Part shown: positions 7,368 through 14,691 of the stretch, one piece after another | Layout: every line of letters begins with the position of its first letter | Numbering within the stretch: the stretch's first letter is position 1 | NCBI GenBank assembly: GCA_002480735.1 | Contig: DLCS01000068.1 | Coordinates: 1 to 22,543 of the forward strand | DNA: 22,543 nt | Direction of reading: 5' to 3' | Source of the DNA: Bacillaceae bacterium UBA7792 | Lineage (GTDB): Bacteria > Bacillota > Bacilli > Bacillales > Cytobacillaceae | The notes under the pieces: generated by a model | Databases searched by the model: none | Told to the model about the DNA's origin: nothing | The model's input: only the letters and a program-made list of their open reading frames with translations | Made by a program: the position numbers and the translations under genes

Positions 7368-8084
7368 ATGAAAGTACGTCAAGATGCATGGACAGATGAA
7401 AATGATTTATTACTAGCGGAAACCGTCCTTAGACATGTGCGCGAGGGGAGCACCCAGCTAAATGCCTTCGAGGAGGTCGGGGACAAGCTCAATCGAACAT
7501 CAGCAGCCTGTGGATTCCGCTGGAATGCAGTGGTCAGGCACCGCTATGAAAAAGCCCTACAGCTTGCAAAAAAACAACGCAAGCAACGCCAAAGAATGCT
7601 AGGAAAGGAGCAGGGTGGAAAGAAAAAGCTCTTATATTCTCCTCCAGTGCCTTCATTGGATGAAATAAATTATATTGCGCAGACTGCTGAATCTGGGACT
7701 TCCTTCATCGAAGAAATGGAAGCACCGGTTACCCAAGCCTTGCCAAGCACGACAATCATGCAAAGCCATGGTCGAGAATTAAATCTTGAGACGGTGATCT
7801 CGTACTTACAAAATCTAGGTAGTTCGAATTTGCAGGTTGATATTTTAAGAAGCGAGAATGAAAGATTAAAGCGGGAAAATGCCGAAATCCGTAAGAATAA
7901 CCAAGAGCTCGAGAAAAAAATCGAGCAGCTAGAACAAAACACGGAAACGATTCAGGAAGATTACGAGACCTTGATGAAGATTATGAATCGTGCGAGGAAG
8001 CTCGTTCTATTTGATGAAGAGGAGCGCCCCGCGACCACGTTTAAAATGGACCGCAACGGAAATTTAGAGAAGCTTGCGGAATAG
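7368..8084 (+). CDS. rsfA: Prespore-specific transcriptional regulator RsfA
   Basis: RsfA is a forespore regulator that fine-tunes sigma-F-dependent genes in B. subtilis. The 238-residue product has an N-terminal Myb/SANT-like DNA-binding region (about 3-65), including [31 protein letters not shown] and [14 protein letters not shown] basic stretch (KKQRKQRQR) follows. A long coiled coil occupies about residues 158-205 ([18 protein letters not shown] onward) and probably mediates dimerisation. A TTG at 7359 is in frame, but it directly abuts AAGGAG (7353-7358); the ATG at 7368 has correct spacing and gives the family's usual MKVRQDAWT start. It stands alone, convergent with lipL, and ends at a shared terminator. 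Confidence 0.93.
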   Translation: MKVRQDAWTDENDLLLAETVLRHVREGSTQLNAFEEVGDKLNRTSAACGFRWNAVVRHRYEKALQLAKKQRKQRQRMLGKEQGGKKKLLYSPPVPSLDEINYIAQTAESGTSFIEEMEAPVTQALPSTTIMQSHGRELNLETVISYLQNLGSSNLQVDILRSENERLKRENAEIRKNNQELEKKIEQLEQNTETIQEDYETLMKIMNRARKLVLFDEEERPATTFKMDRNGNLEKLAE

Positions 8085-8123
8085 ATGAAGTGGAGAAAAG
8101 GTTGGCAGCAACAGCTTCATGAA

Positions 8124-8159
8124 GAAAGCCACACCCTTACAAAAAGGGCTGTGGCTTTT
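8124..8159. terminator. Terminator between convergent rsfA and lipL
   Basis: AAAGCCACACCCTT (8125-8138) pairs with AAGGGCTGTGGCTTT (8144-8158) with one bulged base and a 5-base loop, ending in T4 on the plus strand. It abuts the lipL stop codon and can serve both directions. Confidence 0.8.
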
Positions 8160-9004
8160 CATCGTAAGCTTTCGAAAACCTTATCATTTCTCTCCACGAC
8201 CCGCTCATAATAGCTTTCAAAGAGAGGAAGCTCTTCTGCAGTCAACGTTCCAGAGTAGAGCTTTTTTGTTTTGCCATGCAAGACTTTTAAGGCACGAAGC
8301 ATCACATCTGCAATGGATAAGTCCTCTTGCAGCAATTCCGATAACGAGGCCATTACATTTCTATCAATTTGAGGATAGGAGAGTTTCGTCTCGATGTCTT
8401 TTTTGGCTTGAGTATAGAAATTCTTGATCAGCTCGGCCCGCTCACTGCCACTCCCGCTCACACAAAGATAGATTTGCACAGCGACCCCGTGCTTGAGCCT
8501 ACGCTGGGAGATTCCTGCAAATTTCTTCCCACCGATGCTTAAATCATAACTTCCTGGACAATAAGAGCCCACGATTTCCCTCGCCTCGATTTTCCCCTTT
8601 TCCTCAGGAAACATTTCCTCTATTAAGGCTAGCATCGTGTCATAGCCACGGTTAATGTCGATTCCCTTATCACCCTCTTGAAATATGAGAGAAAGATTAA
8701 GCACCCCTTCATCAAGGACAACAGCAAGCCCACCAGAATTTCGAACGATATATTGATAGCCTTCCTTTTTTAAATAGTCCAAGCCATCCTGCAAAAAAGG
8801 AAGCTTCGTATCCTGAATGCCCAATACCACCGTCTTTGAATGAACCCATGAGCGCAAAGTCGCCGGAGCAAGCCCTGCCCCGACGGAGGCGCACAAAGCA
8901 TCATCCATCCCGAAGGATTGGAGAGCATTGACATGCAGCCCTACGACCGATTGATCAATGACTCTCCATTCTTGTTGACTTAATAGTTTGTCCGATCCGT
9001 TCAT
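8159..9004 (-). CDS. lipL: Octanoyl-[GcvH]:protein N-octanoyltransferase
   Basis: LipL moves octanoyl (or lipoyl) groups from the glycine-cleavage H protein to the E2 subunits of 2-oxoacid dehydrogenases, the Gram-positive lipoate relay. The 281-residue product has the BPL/LplA/LipB fold signature RNSGGLAV (88-95), the expected nucleophile C149 in [11 protein letters not shown] (147-157; B. subtilis LipL uses Cys-150), and the conserved lysine in [12 protein letters not shown]. Its start codon overlaps the pta stop (ATGA, 4 bp), so translation is probably coupled. This adjacency (ywfL next to pta) also exists in B. subtilis. Length is normal and no key residue is missing. Confidence 0.93.
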   Translation of the reverse strand: MNGSDKLLSQQEWRVIDQSVVGLHVNALQSFGMDDALCASVGAGLAPATLRSWVHSKTVVLGIQDTKLPFLQDGLDYLKKEGYQYIVRNSGGLAVVLDEGVLNLSLIFQEGDKGIDINRGYDTMLALIEEMFPEEKGKIEAREIVGSYCPGSYDLSIGGKKFAGISQRRLKHGVAVQIYLCVSGSGSERAELIKNFYTQAKKDIETKLSYPQIDRNVMASLSELLQEDLSIADVMLRALKVLHGKTKKLYSGTLTAEELPLFESYYERVVERNDKVFESLR

Positions 9005-9978
9005 TTGCTTAAAGCTTGAGCTGCGGTGATTAAGGAGAGCTTATATACGTCCTCGTCATCACAGCCTCTAGATAAATCATTTACAGGGCGATTTAATCCT
9101 TGAAGAATCGGCCCTACTGCTTCAAAGTTTCCAAGTCTTTGTGCAATTTTATACCCGATATTTCCTGCTTCTAGGCTTGGAAAAACAAACACGTTGGCGT
9201 CACCTTTAAGCGGGGAATCCGGTGCTTTTTTTGCAGTGACAGACGGCACAAACGCTGCATCAAATTGGAACTCTCCGTCTAAGACGAGCTCGGGGCTACG
9301 CTCCTTGGAAATCTTTACGGCTTCTGCAACTTTTTCCGTTTCAGGCGATTTGGCTGAACCCTTTGTTGAAAAGCTTAACATCGCCACTCTTGGATCGATA
9401 TCAAACATTTGGGCAGTTTTCGCACTTTCAAGGGCAATTTCCGCTAAATCCTGGCTGTCTGGAGAAATATTGATAGCGCAATCAGCAAACACATATTTCT
9501 CCTCGCCCCGAACCATGATAAAAACCCCAGACGTTTTTTTCACGCCTTCTTTTGTTTTGATGATTTGCAGCGCTGGTCTTACCGTATCCGCTGTAGAATG
9601 GGCCGCACCGCTGACAAGTCCCTCTGCTTTATTTGTATGTACAAGCATCGTTCCAAAGTAGTTCTCATCAAGAAGAATCTTACGTGCATCTTCCTCGGTT
9701 GCCTTACCCTTTCTGCGCTCAACAAAGGAAGCAACGAGCTCGTCCATGCCTTCATAGCTCTTCGGATCATAAATTTCCATGCCCGCTACTGACACATTAA
9801 GCTCCTGCGCCTTTGATTCAACAGCTTGCTTATCTCCTACCAAAATCGGTGTTAATATTTTTTCATCTGCAAGTCTTGCAGCCGCTTTAATAATCCTTTC
9901 GTCTAACCCTTCAGGAAAAACAATTTTTATATTTTGACTACTTACCTTCTCTTTTAAGCCTAAAAATAGGTCACTCAT
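9001..9978 (-). CDS. pta: Phosphate acetyltransferase
   Basis: Converts acetyl-CoA and phosphate to acetyl phosphate, the first step of overflow acetate formation with AckA; cytosolic. The 325-residue length matches the short Bacillus Pta (323). Seen: [12 protein letters not shown] near the start, [17 protein letters not shown] in the middle, the [12 protein letters not shown] segment at about 203-214, [10 protein letters not shown], and [20 protein letters not shown] near the C-terminus, all typical of the family. The ATG at 9976-9978 follows AAAAGGAGG. It heads the pta-lipL operon. A sigma-A promoter and a cre-like site upstream predict activation by CcpA in excess carbon. Confidence 0.97.
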   Translation of the reverse strand: MSDLFLGLKEKVSSQNIKIVFPEGLDERIIKAAARLADEKILTPILVGDKQAVESKAQELNVSVAGMEIYDPKSYEGMDELVASFVERRKGKATEEDARKILLDENYFGTMLVHTNKAEGLVSGAAHSTADTVRPALQIIKTKEGVKKTSGVFIMVRGEEKYVFADCAINISPDSQDLAEIALESAKTAQMFDIDPRVAMLSFSTKGSAKSPETEKVAEAVKISKERSPELVLDGEFQFDAAFVPSVTAKKAPDSPLKGDANVFVFPSLEAGNIGYKIAQRLGNFEAVGPILQGLNRPVNDLSRGCDDEDVYKLSLITAAQALSK

Positions 9979-10011
9979 GAAAATCCTCCTTTTAACTGTC
10001 TATCAGTATTT

Positions 10012-10039
10012 AGCATACCCTTCCCATTCAAAATTTCAA
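10012..10039 (-). promoter_or_regulatory. Predicted sigma-A promoter of pta
   Basis: On the minus strand TTGAAA (10034-10039) is followed after 16 bp by TATGCT (10012-10017). The predicted start near 10005 gives a leader of about 27 bases before the pta ATG. Confidence 0.55.
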
Positions 10040-10052
10040 GAAAACTCGTCAA

Positions 10053-10066
10053 TGACAACGTTTTCT
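10053..10066 (-). promoter_or_regulatory. Catabolite-responsive element (cre) upstream of pta
   Basis: AGAAAACGTTGTCA on the minus strand matches the consensus TGWNANCGNTNWCA at 13 of 14 positions. Its centre is about 54 bp upstream of the predicted pta start point, just upstream of the -35. CcpA activates pta and ackA in B. subtilis from a similar position. Confidence 0.65.
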
Positions 10067-10235
10067 CCCAAAAAGTTCATTTTTTCATAATATTCATCCT
10101 AATGGCTTCTAGCTATATTTTAATATAGACGAAAATAGATCCAATTAGCCATATGAGCTTGCTTCCTATTTTTTGAATCCTATTTAATATTTGGGAACTG
10201 GCTATGTTTATTCATGGGTTTAATGGAAAAACTAT

Positions 10236-10243
10236 GATATAGT
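10236..10243 (+). promoter_or_regulatory. Possible extended -10 promoter of hemQ
   Basis: TGATATAGT (10235/10236-10243) fits an extended -10 element (TG-N-TATAAT, one mismatch), about 38 bp before the hemQ ATG. No convincing -35 is present. The rest of the 302-bp pta/hemQ gap beyond this, the pta promoter and the cre box shows nothing I can support. Confidence 0.4.
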
Positions 10244-10280
10244 ATTATGTGAAGTTAGTACATATTTAGGAGTGATTGAG

Positions 10281-11027
10281 ATGAGTGAAGCTGCAAAAAC
10301 ACTCGATGGATGGTATTGTCTGCATGATTTCCGTGCTGTTGACTGGACAAGCTGGAAAATGCTTTCTAGTGATGAAAGACAAGCCGCTATTTATGAATTT
10401 TTGGGCCTTGTTGAAAAATGGAACAAAACACAAGCAGATAAAAAAGGCAGCCATGCCTTATATACAATTGTCGGTCAAAAAGCTGATTTCATGATGATGC
10501 TTCTTCGTCCAACAATGGAGGAGTTGAATGAGCTTGAAACTGAATTTAATAAGACGAAGCTCGCAGAATATACCATTCCGACAAGCTCTTACGTGTCCGT
10601 TGTGGAATTAAGTAACTATCTCCCATCTGATCAGGACCCTTATCAAAGTCCGGAGGTATTGGCTCGCCTTTATCCAATTCTTCCTAAAGCAAAGCATGTC
10701 TGCTTTTATCCAATGGATAAACGTCGCCAAGGCGATGATAACTGGTACATGCTACCAATGGAAGACAGACGTAGCTTAATGCGTAGCCACGGAATGATTG
10801 GACGTAACTATGCTGGCAAGGTGAAGCAAATTATTACCGGTTCCGTTGGTTTTGATGATTATGAGTGGGGTGTGACCCTTTTCTCTGATGATGTCCTTCA
10901 GTTCAAGAAGCTTGTGTATGAAATGCGCTTTGATGAAGTAAGTGCACGCTACGGAGAATTCGGTTCCTTCTTTGTTGGAAATATTTTAGAAGAAGACCGT
11001 GTGGAAGCTTTTTTGTATGTTAATTAA
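10281..11027 (+). CDS. hemQ: Coproheme decarboxylase HemQ
   Basis: Last enzyme of the coproporphyrin-dependent haem pathway of Gram-positive bacteria: decarboxylates two propionates of Fe-coproporphyrin III to give haem b using peroxide. It belongs to the chlorite dismutase-like family; older annotations call it YwfI. The 248-residue product shows the catalytic tyrosine in YPMDKRR (143-149), the proximal haem ligand H170 in [12 protein letters not shown] (168-179), and the conserved [19 protein letters not shown] at 10272 is in frame, but it overlaps the AGGAG ribosome-binding site; the ATG at 10281 has correct spacing. It is a single-gene unit, divergent from pta, followed by a strong terminator. 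Confidence 0.96.
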   Translation: MSEAAKTLDGWYCLHDFRAVDWTSWKMLSSDERQAAIYEFLGLVEKWNKTQADKKGSHALYTIVGQKADFMMMLLRPTMEELNELETEFNKTKLAEYTIPTSSYVSVVELSNYLPSDQDPYQSPEVLARLYPILPKAKHVCFYPMDKRRQGDDNWYMLPMEDRRSLMRSHGMIGRNYAGKVKQIITGSVGFDDYEWGVTLFSDDVLQFKKLVYEMRFDEVSARYGEFGSFFVGNILEEDRVEAFLYVN

Positions 11028-11040
11028 ATAGTTGATATAT

Positions 11041-11069
11041 AGCCCTCAGTTGAACTGAGGGCTTTTTTT
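11041..11069 (+). terminator. Intrinsic terminator of hemQ
   Basis: AGCCCTCAGT (11041-11050) pairs perfectly with ACTGAGGGCT (11054-11063) over a 3-base loop, followed by T7. It lies 13 bp after the hemQ stop. Confidence 0.92.
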
Positions 11070-11162
11070 GTCATAAAAAATAAAACGCACGCATATCGAT
11101 TATTAGAGCAGGTTATGTAGAGCGATACTGGAAATCTATTTTTCATTCTGGAGGGGAATCAT

Positions 11163-11618
11163 TTGACGAATCAAGGTTATTATTACCCAAGGCAAAACCC
11201 TTATGGGCACCAACCTTATCAATGGGGAGGAGCGACAGGAGGTCAACCACCAACAACTCCGCCTGTGAGCACTGGCACGATGTTTCCAACACCAACACCA
11301 CAACCGCCTACACCACAAATCCCTGGTATGCTCCCACTAGAGCAATCCTATATTGAGAATATTTTTCGCCTCAACAAAGGGAAGCTAGTCACCGTCTATG
11401 CCATGTTTGATACAGTTTCTGCAGAAGGACCTAGAGCCCAAACCTTTCGAGGCGTCGTCGAAGCAGCAGGGAGAGATCACCTAATTATCAGTGACCCGGA
11501 GACGGGCAAAAGAATCCTGCTCCCTATGGTTTACTTCGGGTATGCTGTCTTTGATGAAGAGCTGGATTACGAATATCCTTTTGGAGTTCCAGGGGCAACA
11601 ACGTATCCGCCTCGATAA
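11163..11618 (+). CDS. gerQ: Spore coat protein GerQ
   Basis: GerQ is an inner spore-coat protein, cross-linked by the transglutaminase Tgl in B. subtilis, and needed to localise the cortex-lytic enzyme CwlJ for germination. The 151-residue product has a low-complexity N-terminus rich in Gly, Gln, Tyr, Pro and Thr (about 1-55, including TPTPQPPTPQ), then the conserved globular C-terminal domain: LPLEQSYIENIFRLNKGK, VTVYAMFD, FRGVVEAAGRDHLIISD, GKRILLPMVYFGYAVFDEEL. It is shorter than B. subtilis GerQ (181), the difference being in the variable N-terminus. The start is a TTG at 11163 with GGAGGGG 7 bases upstream. It has its own terminator. Confidence 0.93.
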   Translation: MTNQGYYYPRQNPYGHQPYQWGGATGGQPPTTPPVSTGTMFPTPTPQPPTPQIPGMLPLEQSYIENIFRLNKGKLVTVYAMFDTVSAEGPRAQTFRGVVEAAGRDHLIISDPETGKRILLPMVYFGYAVFDEELDYEYPFGVPGATTYPPR

Positions 11619-11651
11619 GAAAAAGGGAGCCCTTGTGGTTCCCTTTTTCTT
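11617..11651 (+). terminator. Intrinsic terminator of gerQ
   Basis: AAGAAAAAGGGAGCC (11617-11631) pairs with GGTTCCCTTTTTCTT (11637-11651), with one G-T pair and a 5-base loop. The stem starts within the gerQ stop codon. Because both arms are A/T-tracted it could also stop ywdK transcripts from the other side. Confidence 0.85.
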
Positions 11652-11705
11652 GTTAAGACCTCATTCCGTTTTTCACCGACAGATTACAAAGGACCTTTAT
11701 TCCTT

Positions 11706-12077
11706 TTAGAAAAGCTTTACCGCCGCGACTACAATTAATGCCCACGCCACCAAGAATGAGACGCCACCTAGTGGTGTAATGGCCCCAAGTACGGAAATAC
11801 GAGTGACCGCTAACACATACAGGCTTCCAGCAAAAAGGACCGTCCCAATAAACATCAGCCAGCCGGACCAGTTAAGTAAGGAGCTTGCAGGAAATTTCCC
11901 CAGTAGAATGCCAACAATTAATAATCCTGTTGCATGGAACATTTGATATTTCACTGCTTTTTCCCAAATATCCATGTATTTAGGCTCTAGCTTCCCTTCC
12001 AGTCCATGGGCACCAAATGCCCCTAATGCTACTGATAAAAAGGCATTAATGGCCCCCAAAATAATAAATATTTTCAT
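11706..12077 (-). CDS. ywdK: DUF423 family membrane protein YwdK
   Basis: A 123-residue integral membrane protein with about four hydrophobic helices (roughly 3-22, 44-61, 72-90 and 98-121). The N-terminal segment with ALGAFGAHGLEGKL is the hallmark of the DUF423 (YwdK/YgdD) family, and WEKAVKYQMFHATGLL follows as usual. No biochemical function is established that I know of. The ATG at 12075-12077 follows GGAGGAG. It lies 14 bp after ywdI and is surely in the same transcript. Confidence 0.92.
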   Translation of the reverse strand: MKIFIILGAINAFLSVALGAFGAHGLEGKLEPKYMDIWEKAVKYQMFHATGLLIVGILLGKFPASSLLNWSGWLMFIGTVLFAGSLYVLAVTRISVLGAITPLGGVSFLVAWALIVVAAVKLF

Positions 12078-12091
12078 TTCTTTTCTCCTCC

Positions 12092-12352
12092 CTAGAAATC
12101 AAACAGCGAGTCCCCATTTGCTTCCTCATCAATCTTTATTTTTTGCGATTGTTCGTATGGTAGTTGCGAAATCGACTGTGGGATGGATGCGGAAGCTGTT
12201 TTCTCAGCTGTGGAACCCTCGTCTAGAATCAGTTCGCATAATGCCTTAATCGCATGAATTCGCTCTCTTATCCGGGCCTCACCTGCACAAAGCTTGGCCT
12301 GTTGCACTTCCTCCTCAATTTTCCTTAGCAGTTTCTCCATGGAAATGTTCAA
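12092..12352 (-). CDS. ywdI: YwdI family protein (DUF5327)
   Basis: A small, hydrophilic 86-residue protein. The N-terminal half is a predicted amphipathic helical region (MEKLLRKIEEEVQQAK, then RIRERIHAIKALCELIL), and the tail is polar, ending DEEANGDSLFDF. The pattern and its position beside ywdK match B. subtilis YwdI; function is unknown. I chose the TTG at 12350-12352 because GAGGTGG ends 5 bases before it; an in-frame GTG 9 bp upstream lies inside that ribosome-binding site, and an ATG 12 bp downstream has poor spacing. It is the first gene of a ywdI-ywdK operon. Confidence 0.82.
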   Translation of the reverse strand: MNISMEKLLRKIEEEVQQAKLCAGEARIRERIHAIKALCELILDEGSTAEKTASASIPQSISQLPYEQSQKIKIDEEANGDSLFDF

Positions 12353-12409
12353 TCTTACCACCTCGACTCTATCCTACACTATAATGGAGTTTTTTAACTA
12401 ATATTAATA

Positions 12410-12425
12410 TTTCTCCATGGGGAAA
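12410..12425. repeat. 16-bp near-perfect palindrome upstream of ywdI
   Basis: TTTCTCCATGGGGAAA is palindromic at 14 of 16 positions. Its first 11 bases recur at 12332-12342, inside the start of ywdI. The arms have no loop, so a protein-binding site is more likely than an RNA hairpin, if it is functional at all. Confidence 0.35.
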
Positions 12426-12431
12426 GTAACC

Positions 12432-12602
12432 TTATTTTTTTTCATATTTTAAGCATACCTGTCCAGAAGCCTTTAATACTTCCTGAGAAGGAAGACGGTT
12501 CGTTTTAAACTGAAATGCCTTGCAGCCCTTAGGAAACTTTGGATCCCAGGTTACATAAAAATGCCGGCAAGAAAAACAATTAATACGTTGATTTTGACTC
12601 AT
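12432..12602 (-). CDS. Small zinc-ribbon-like protein of 56 residues
   Basis: The frame from an ATG at 12600-12602 to a TAA at 12432-12434 encodes 56 residues with four cysteines: C9 and C12 (INCFSCRHF), C27 (FPKGCKAF) and C50 (GQVCLKYEKK). The layout C-x2-C-x14-C-x22-C, with FYVTWDPKFPKGCKAF between, resembles a family of tiny conserved proteins often mislabelled uracil-DNA glycosylase. I recall that family from Bacillales and delta-proteobacteria. A zinc- or Fe-S-binding role fits; the function is unknown. GGGGAT precedes the ATG. It lies 15 bp after the DUF4230 gene, so it is probably co-transcribed with it. Confidence 0.8.
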   Translation of the reverse strand: MSQNQRINCFSCRHFYVTWDPKFPKGCKAFQFKTNRLPSQEVLKASGQVCLKYEKK

Positions 12603-12617
12603 TTATTAGATCCCCGT

Positions 12618-13373
12618 TCAATCCTCATAATGAACCTTCACTTCATAGCCCATCTGTGCAAAAAATTCCCGCAATGTTTTTTCCGCATTTTTTTCAGCCA
12701 TGTCTAGTAATCCTTGGGCAATCGCCTCCTCTTTCACGAGTGCCTTTGCCTCTGCTGCAAGCTCATAGGCTTCCTCCCAATTGACCTCTTCTCGAAAAAT
12801 ACCTTCGACCGAAAATGCCTGAACCTGCTCAAATTCCAAGGATGGCTCCTGCAGAATCGTCGCATGAGGGAGAGTAATATCCAGCTTTTTCTTTTCCTCT
12901 TCTATTTTCACACGACCCTCACTCACATTTTGCAGGTCCACCCCAGCGGTCACGGTACCAGGTACCACTAACAGAAGCTTGCGCTTTGTTCCTGGGATAT
13001 TCGTTTTAATTTCCTTGCCAAAAAGCTGGTTGTCTTCCTTTTCGATAACGGCCTTTACAAAGGCTTGCGAGGTAGCAAGGGAGGAAAGCTCCCGCATATG
13101 CTCTATGAAACTACCTTTTTCCATCTTTGGTTCTGCACCTGAAAGTATTTTATAAGCTCCCACTCCGAGCAATGCGCCGACGAGTATAAAGGCTAGAAGA
13201 AAGATGATAAGTTTGACATACCCCTTTTTAATTCTAAAAAAACCTCTGAGTGAAGGTGTACTCTTTCTATTTTCAATCGCAATCGCAGCCGATGTTTGCT
13301 GCTTGCTCTCTTTTAATTCATGCATAATCGCATCCAGTTGCGCTAGAATTTCATCCTCTTTTTGTCCCAACAT
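12618..13373 (-). CDS. DUF4230 family membrane-anchored protein
   Basis: About 251 residues. A cytoplasmic N-terminus (about 1-50, helical, rich in Glu/Lys/Gln) is followed by a basic patch and one membrane helix (about 54-77, LIIFLLAFILVGALLGVG). The extracellular part includes FIEHMRELSSLATSQAFVKAVIEKED, VPGTVTAGVDL and a long helical C-terminus ending FFAQMGYEVKVHYED. The VPGTVTAGVDL motif and topology match the DUF4230 family, whose function is unknown. Three ATGs occur in tandem after GAGAGG; the third (13371-13373) has the best spacing. It is followed by the 56-residue zinc-ribbon-like gene. Confidence 0.8.
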   Translation of the reverse strand: MLGQKEDEILAQLDAIMHELKESKQQTSAAIAIENRKSTPSLRGFFRIKKGYVKLIIFLLAFILVGALLGVGAYKILSGAEPKMEKGSFIEHMRELSSLATSQAFVKAVIEKEDNQLFGKEIKTNIPGTKRKLLLVVPGTVTAGVDLQNVSEGRVKIEEEKKKLDITLPHATILQEPSLEFEQVQAFSVEGIFREEVNWEEAYELAAEAKALVKEEAIAQGLLDMAEKNAEKTLREFFAQMGYEVKVHYED

Positions 13374-13417
13374 CATCATCCTCTCGATTACTTCCTCCCT
13401 ATTATAAGGGAAAATAC

Positions 13418-13489
13418 TTATTCATGAGGATCTTTTGATTGATTTTCCAATTTTTCATTAGCTTGTTGTTGTTTATGTCTCCGGGACAT
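13418..13489 (-). CDS. Very small ORF, doubtful
   Basis: A frame of 23 codons (MSRRHKQQQANEKLENQSKD and three more residues) runs from an ATG at 13487-13489 to a TAA at 13418-13420, 44 bp before the DUF4230 gene and on the same strand. It is highly charged. I see only a weak AAAAG upstream as a ribosome-binding site. It may be noncoding leader sequence. Confidence 0.2.
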   Translation of the reverse strand: MSRRHKQQQANEKLENQSKDPHE

Positions 13490-13532
13490 CTTTTACAAAA
13501 ATCACATTATGCTAGAATCAACCCTACATGGA

Positions 13533-13580
13533 CAAAAATAAAAGGCTAACCTGGCACAGAACTCGTACCGATTAGCCTTT
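13533..13580 (-). terminator. Intrinsic terminator after moeB
   Basis: On the minus strand AAAGGCTAA (complement of 13572-13580) pairs with TTAGCCTTT (complement of 13541-13549). An inner GGTAC/GTGCC stem lies within the 22-base loop, and TATTTTTG follows. It begins 5 bases after the moeB stop and ends the formate dehydrogenase/cofactor block. Confidence 0.8.
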
Positions 13581-13584
13581 CGTT

Positions 13585-14604
13585 TTATCCTAATATACGT
13601 TGATAAATTGATCTTGCCTGTGAAATATCCTTCGTTCCATGGATAAGGGCTCTTCCGTCCTTGAAGATAACCATGCGGTTGGTGCCCATTTCGACTGAGA
13701 GCAAATAGGGATTTCCCTTTACCTCATAGTGAAGTCCTGATAAATGCGTTGATAATTCATTCAGATCGATTTCCCCATGTTTGGATGGACGAATTTGAAC
13801 GGTGTCACGTCCACATAGCACCTCTGACTTCATAAGATTTTCCTTTTCTAAATAAGGATAGGTTCGTGCCGTACCACAGGATAGACAGCCTTCATCCTTG
13901 GCCTTGGACATTTTGATACTGCTATACTGGTTTCTCCAGAGGTCAAAGCTGACGAAGCTATGTCGAATTGCATCCCAATCCTCTACCAGTATTTTTAGGG
14001 CCTCTGCTGTCTGATGAGCAACCACCATCTGTACGGTTGGTGCAATAATTCCTACCGTATCACAAGTCTGACCTTGGACAGGAATCGATTTGAGGAGACA
14101 GTTGAGGCAGGGGGTTTGACCTGGGATAATCGTAAAGCTCATTCCAAAGCTGCCGACACAGGCGCCATAAATCCATGGAATTTGAAACTTTTGCGAAATA
14201 TCGTTAATGGCCATCCTCGTTTCAAAATTATCAGTCGCATCTATAATTAAATCTATGTCCTTTACGAGCTCTTCCAGCATTTCCGGGGTCGCATCGCCAA
14301 CGATCGAACGGATATCTACATCAGAATTAATCGCTTTTAACCTTCGTTCAGCCGCTACAGCCTTCGGGAGCTTTCGTTCAACGTCCTCTTCTGTATAAAG
14401 CTGCTGTCTTTGGAGGTTGCTTGCCTCCACATAATCTCTATCCACTATCGTCAGCTTCCCGATCCCTGCCCTTGTTAATATTTCTCCGTTGCTCGAGCCG
14501 AGGGCTCCAGCACCAATCATGAGCACATGCTTTGTGCGAATCTTCTCTTGGCCGGATGGACCAATTGGTGTGAATAGCATCTGTCTAGAATAGCGCTCGT
14601 ACAT
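13585..14604 (-). CDS. moeB: MoeB/ThiF family adenylyltransferase
   Basis: Adenylates the C-terminal glycine of a ubiquitin-like sulfur carrier, here most likely MoaD, so that it can be thiocarboxylated. The 339-residue product has the nucleotide loop GAGALGS (31-37), DRDYVEASNLQRQ (55-67), the DATDNFETR loop (122-130), zinc cysteines C166/C169 and C240/C243, and C181 in GQTCDTVGI. A C-terminal extension of about 80 residues lacks a clear rhodanese signature. The ATG at 14602-14604 has an excellent GAGGAGG site. ThiF (thiamine synthesis) is the alternative within the same family; position directly after moaD favours MoeB. An intrinsic terminator lies in the 87-bp gap from moaD. Confidence 0.9.
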   Translation of the reverse strand: MYERYSRQMLFTPIGPSGQEKIRTKHVLMIGAGALGSSNGEILTRAGIGKLTIVDRDYVEASNLQRQQLYTEEDVERKLPKAVAAERRLKAINSDVDIRSIVGDATPEMLEELVKDIDLIIDATDNFETRMAINDISQKFQIPWIYGACVGSFGMSFTIIPGQTPCLNCLLKSIPVQGQTCDTVGIIAPTVQMVVAHQTAEALKILVEDWDAIRHSFVSFDLWRNQYSSIKMSKAKDEGCLSCGTARTYPYLEKENLMKSEVLCGRDTVQIRPSKHGEIDLNELSTHLSGLHYEVKGNPYLLSVEMGTNRMVIFKDGRALIHGTKDISQARSIYQRILG

Positions 14605-14635
14605 GATTCTACCTCCTCGTCAGTAACAGGTGCCG

Positions 14636-14669
14636 AAAAAAGACACTGTCCACCAAAGACGGACAGTGT
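14636..14669 (-). terminator. Intrinsic terminator or attenuator between moaD and moeB
   Basis: On the minus strand ACACTGTCC (complement of 14661-14669) pairs perfectly with GGACAGTGT (complement of 14643-14651) over a 9-base loop, followed by CTTTTTT. It lies inside the co-directional block, 22 bp after the moaD stop and about 30 bp before the moeB start. Confidence 0.75.
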
Positions 14670-14691
14670 AAATACAATATAAAAGTTGCTC

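Noticed and set aside
11071..11099. Sigma-E-like promoter for gerQ (TCATAAA, 14 bp, CATATCGA)
   Set aside because: The -35 fits fairly well, but only four of eight -10 positions match, and the site directly follows the hemQ terminator. Known gerQ regulation alone is not enough to call it.
11163..11330. Proline/threonine-rich repeats at the start of gerQ as a recombination or phase-variable tract
   Set aside because: The low-complexity N-terminus is normal for GerQ, and there is no exact tandem nucleotide repeat of useful length.
13404..13409. Perfect minus-strand TATAAT just before the DUF4230 gene
   Set aside because: No -35 at suitable spacing, and a start from it would leave almost no leader before the ribosome-binding site.
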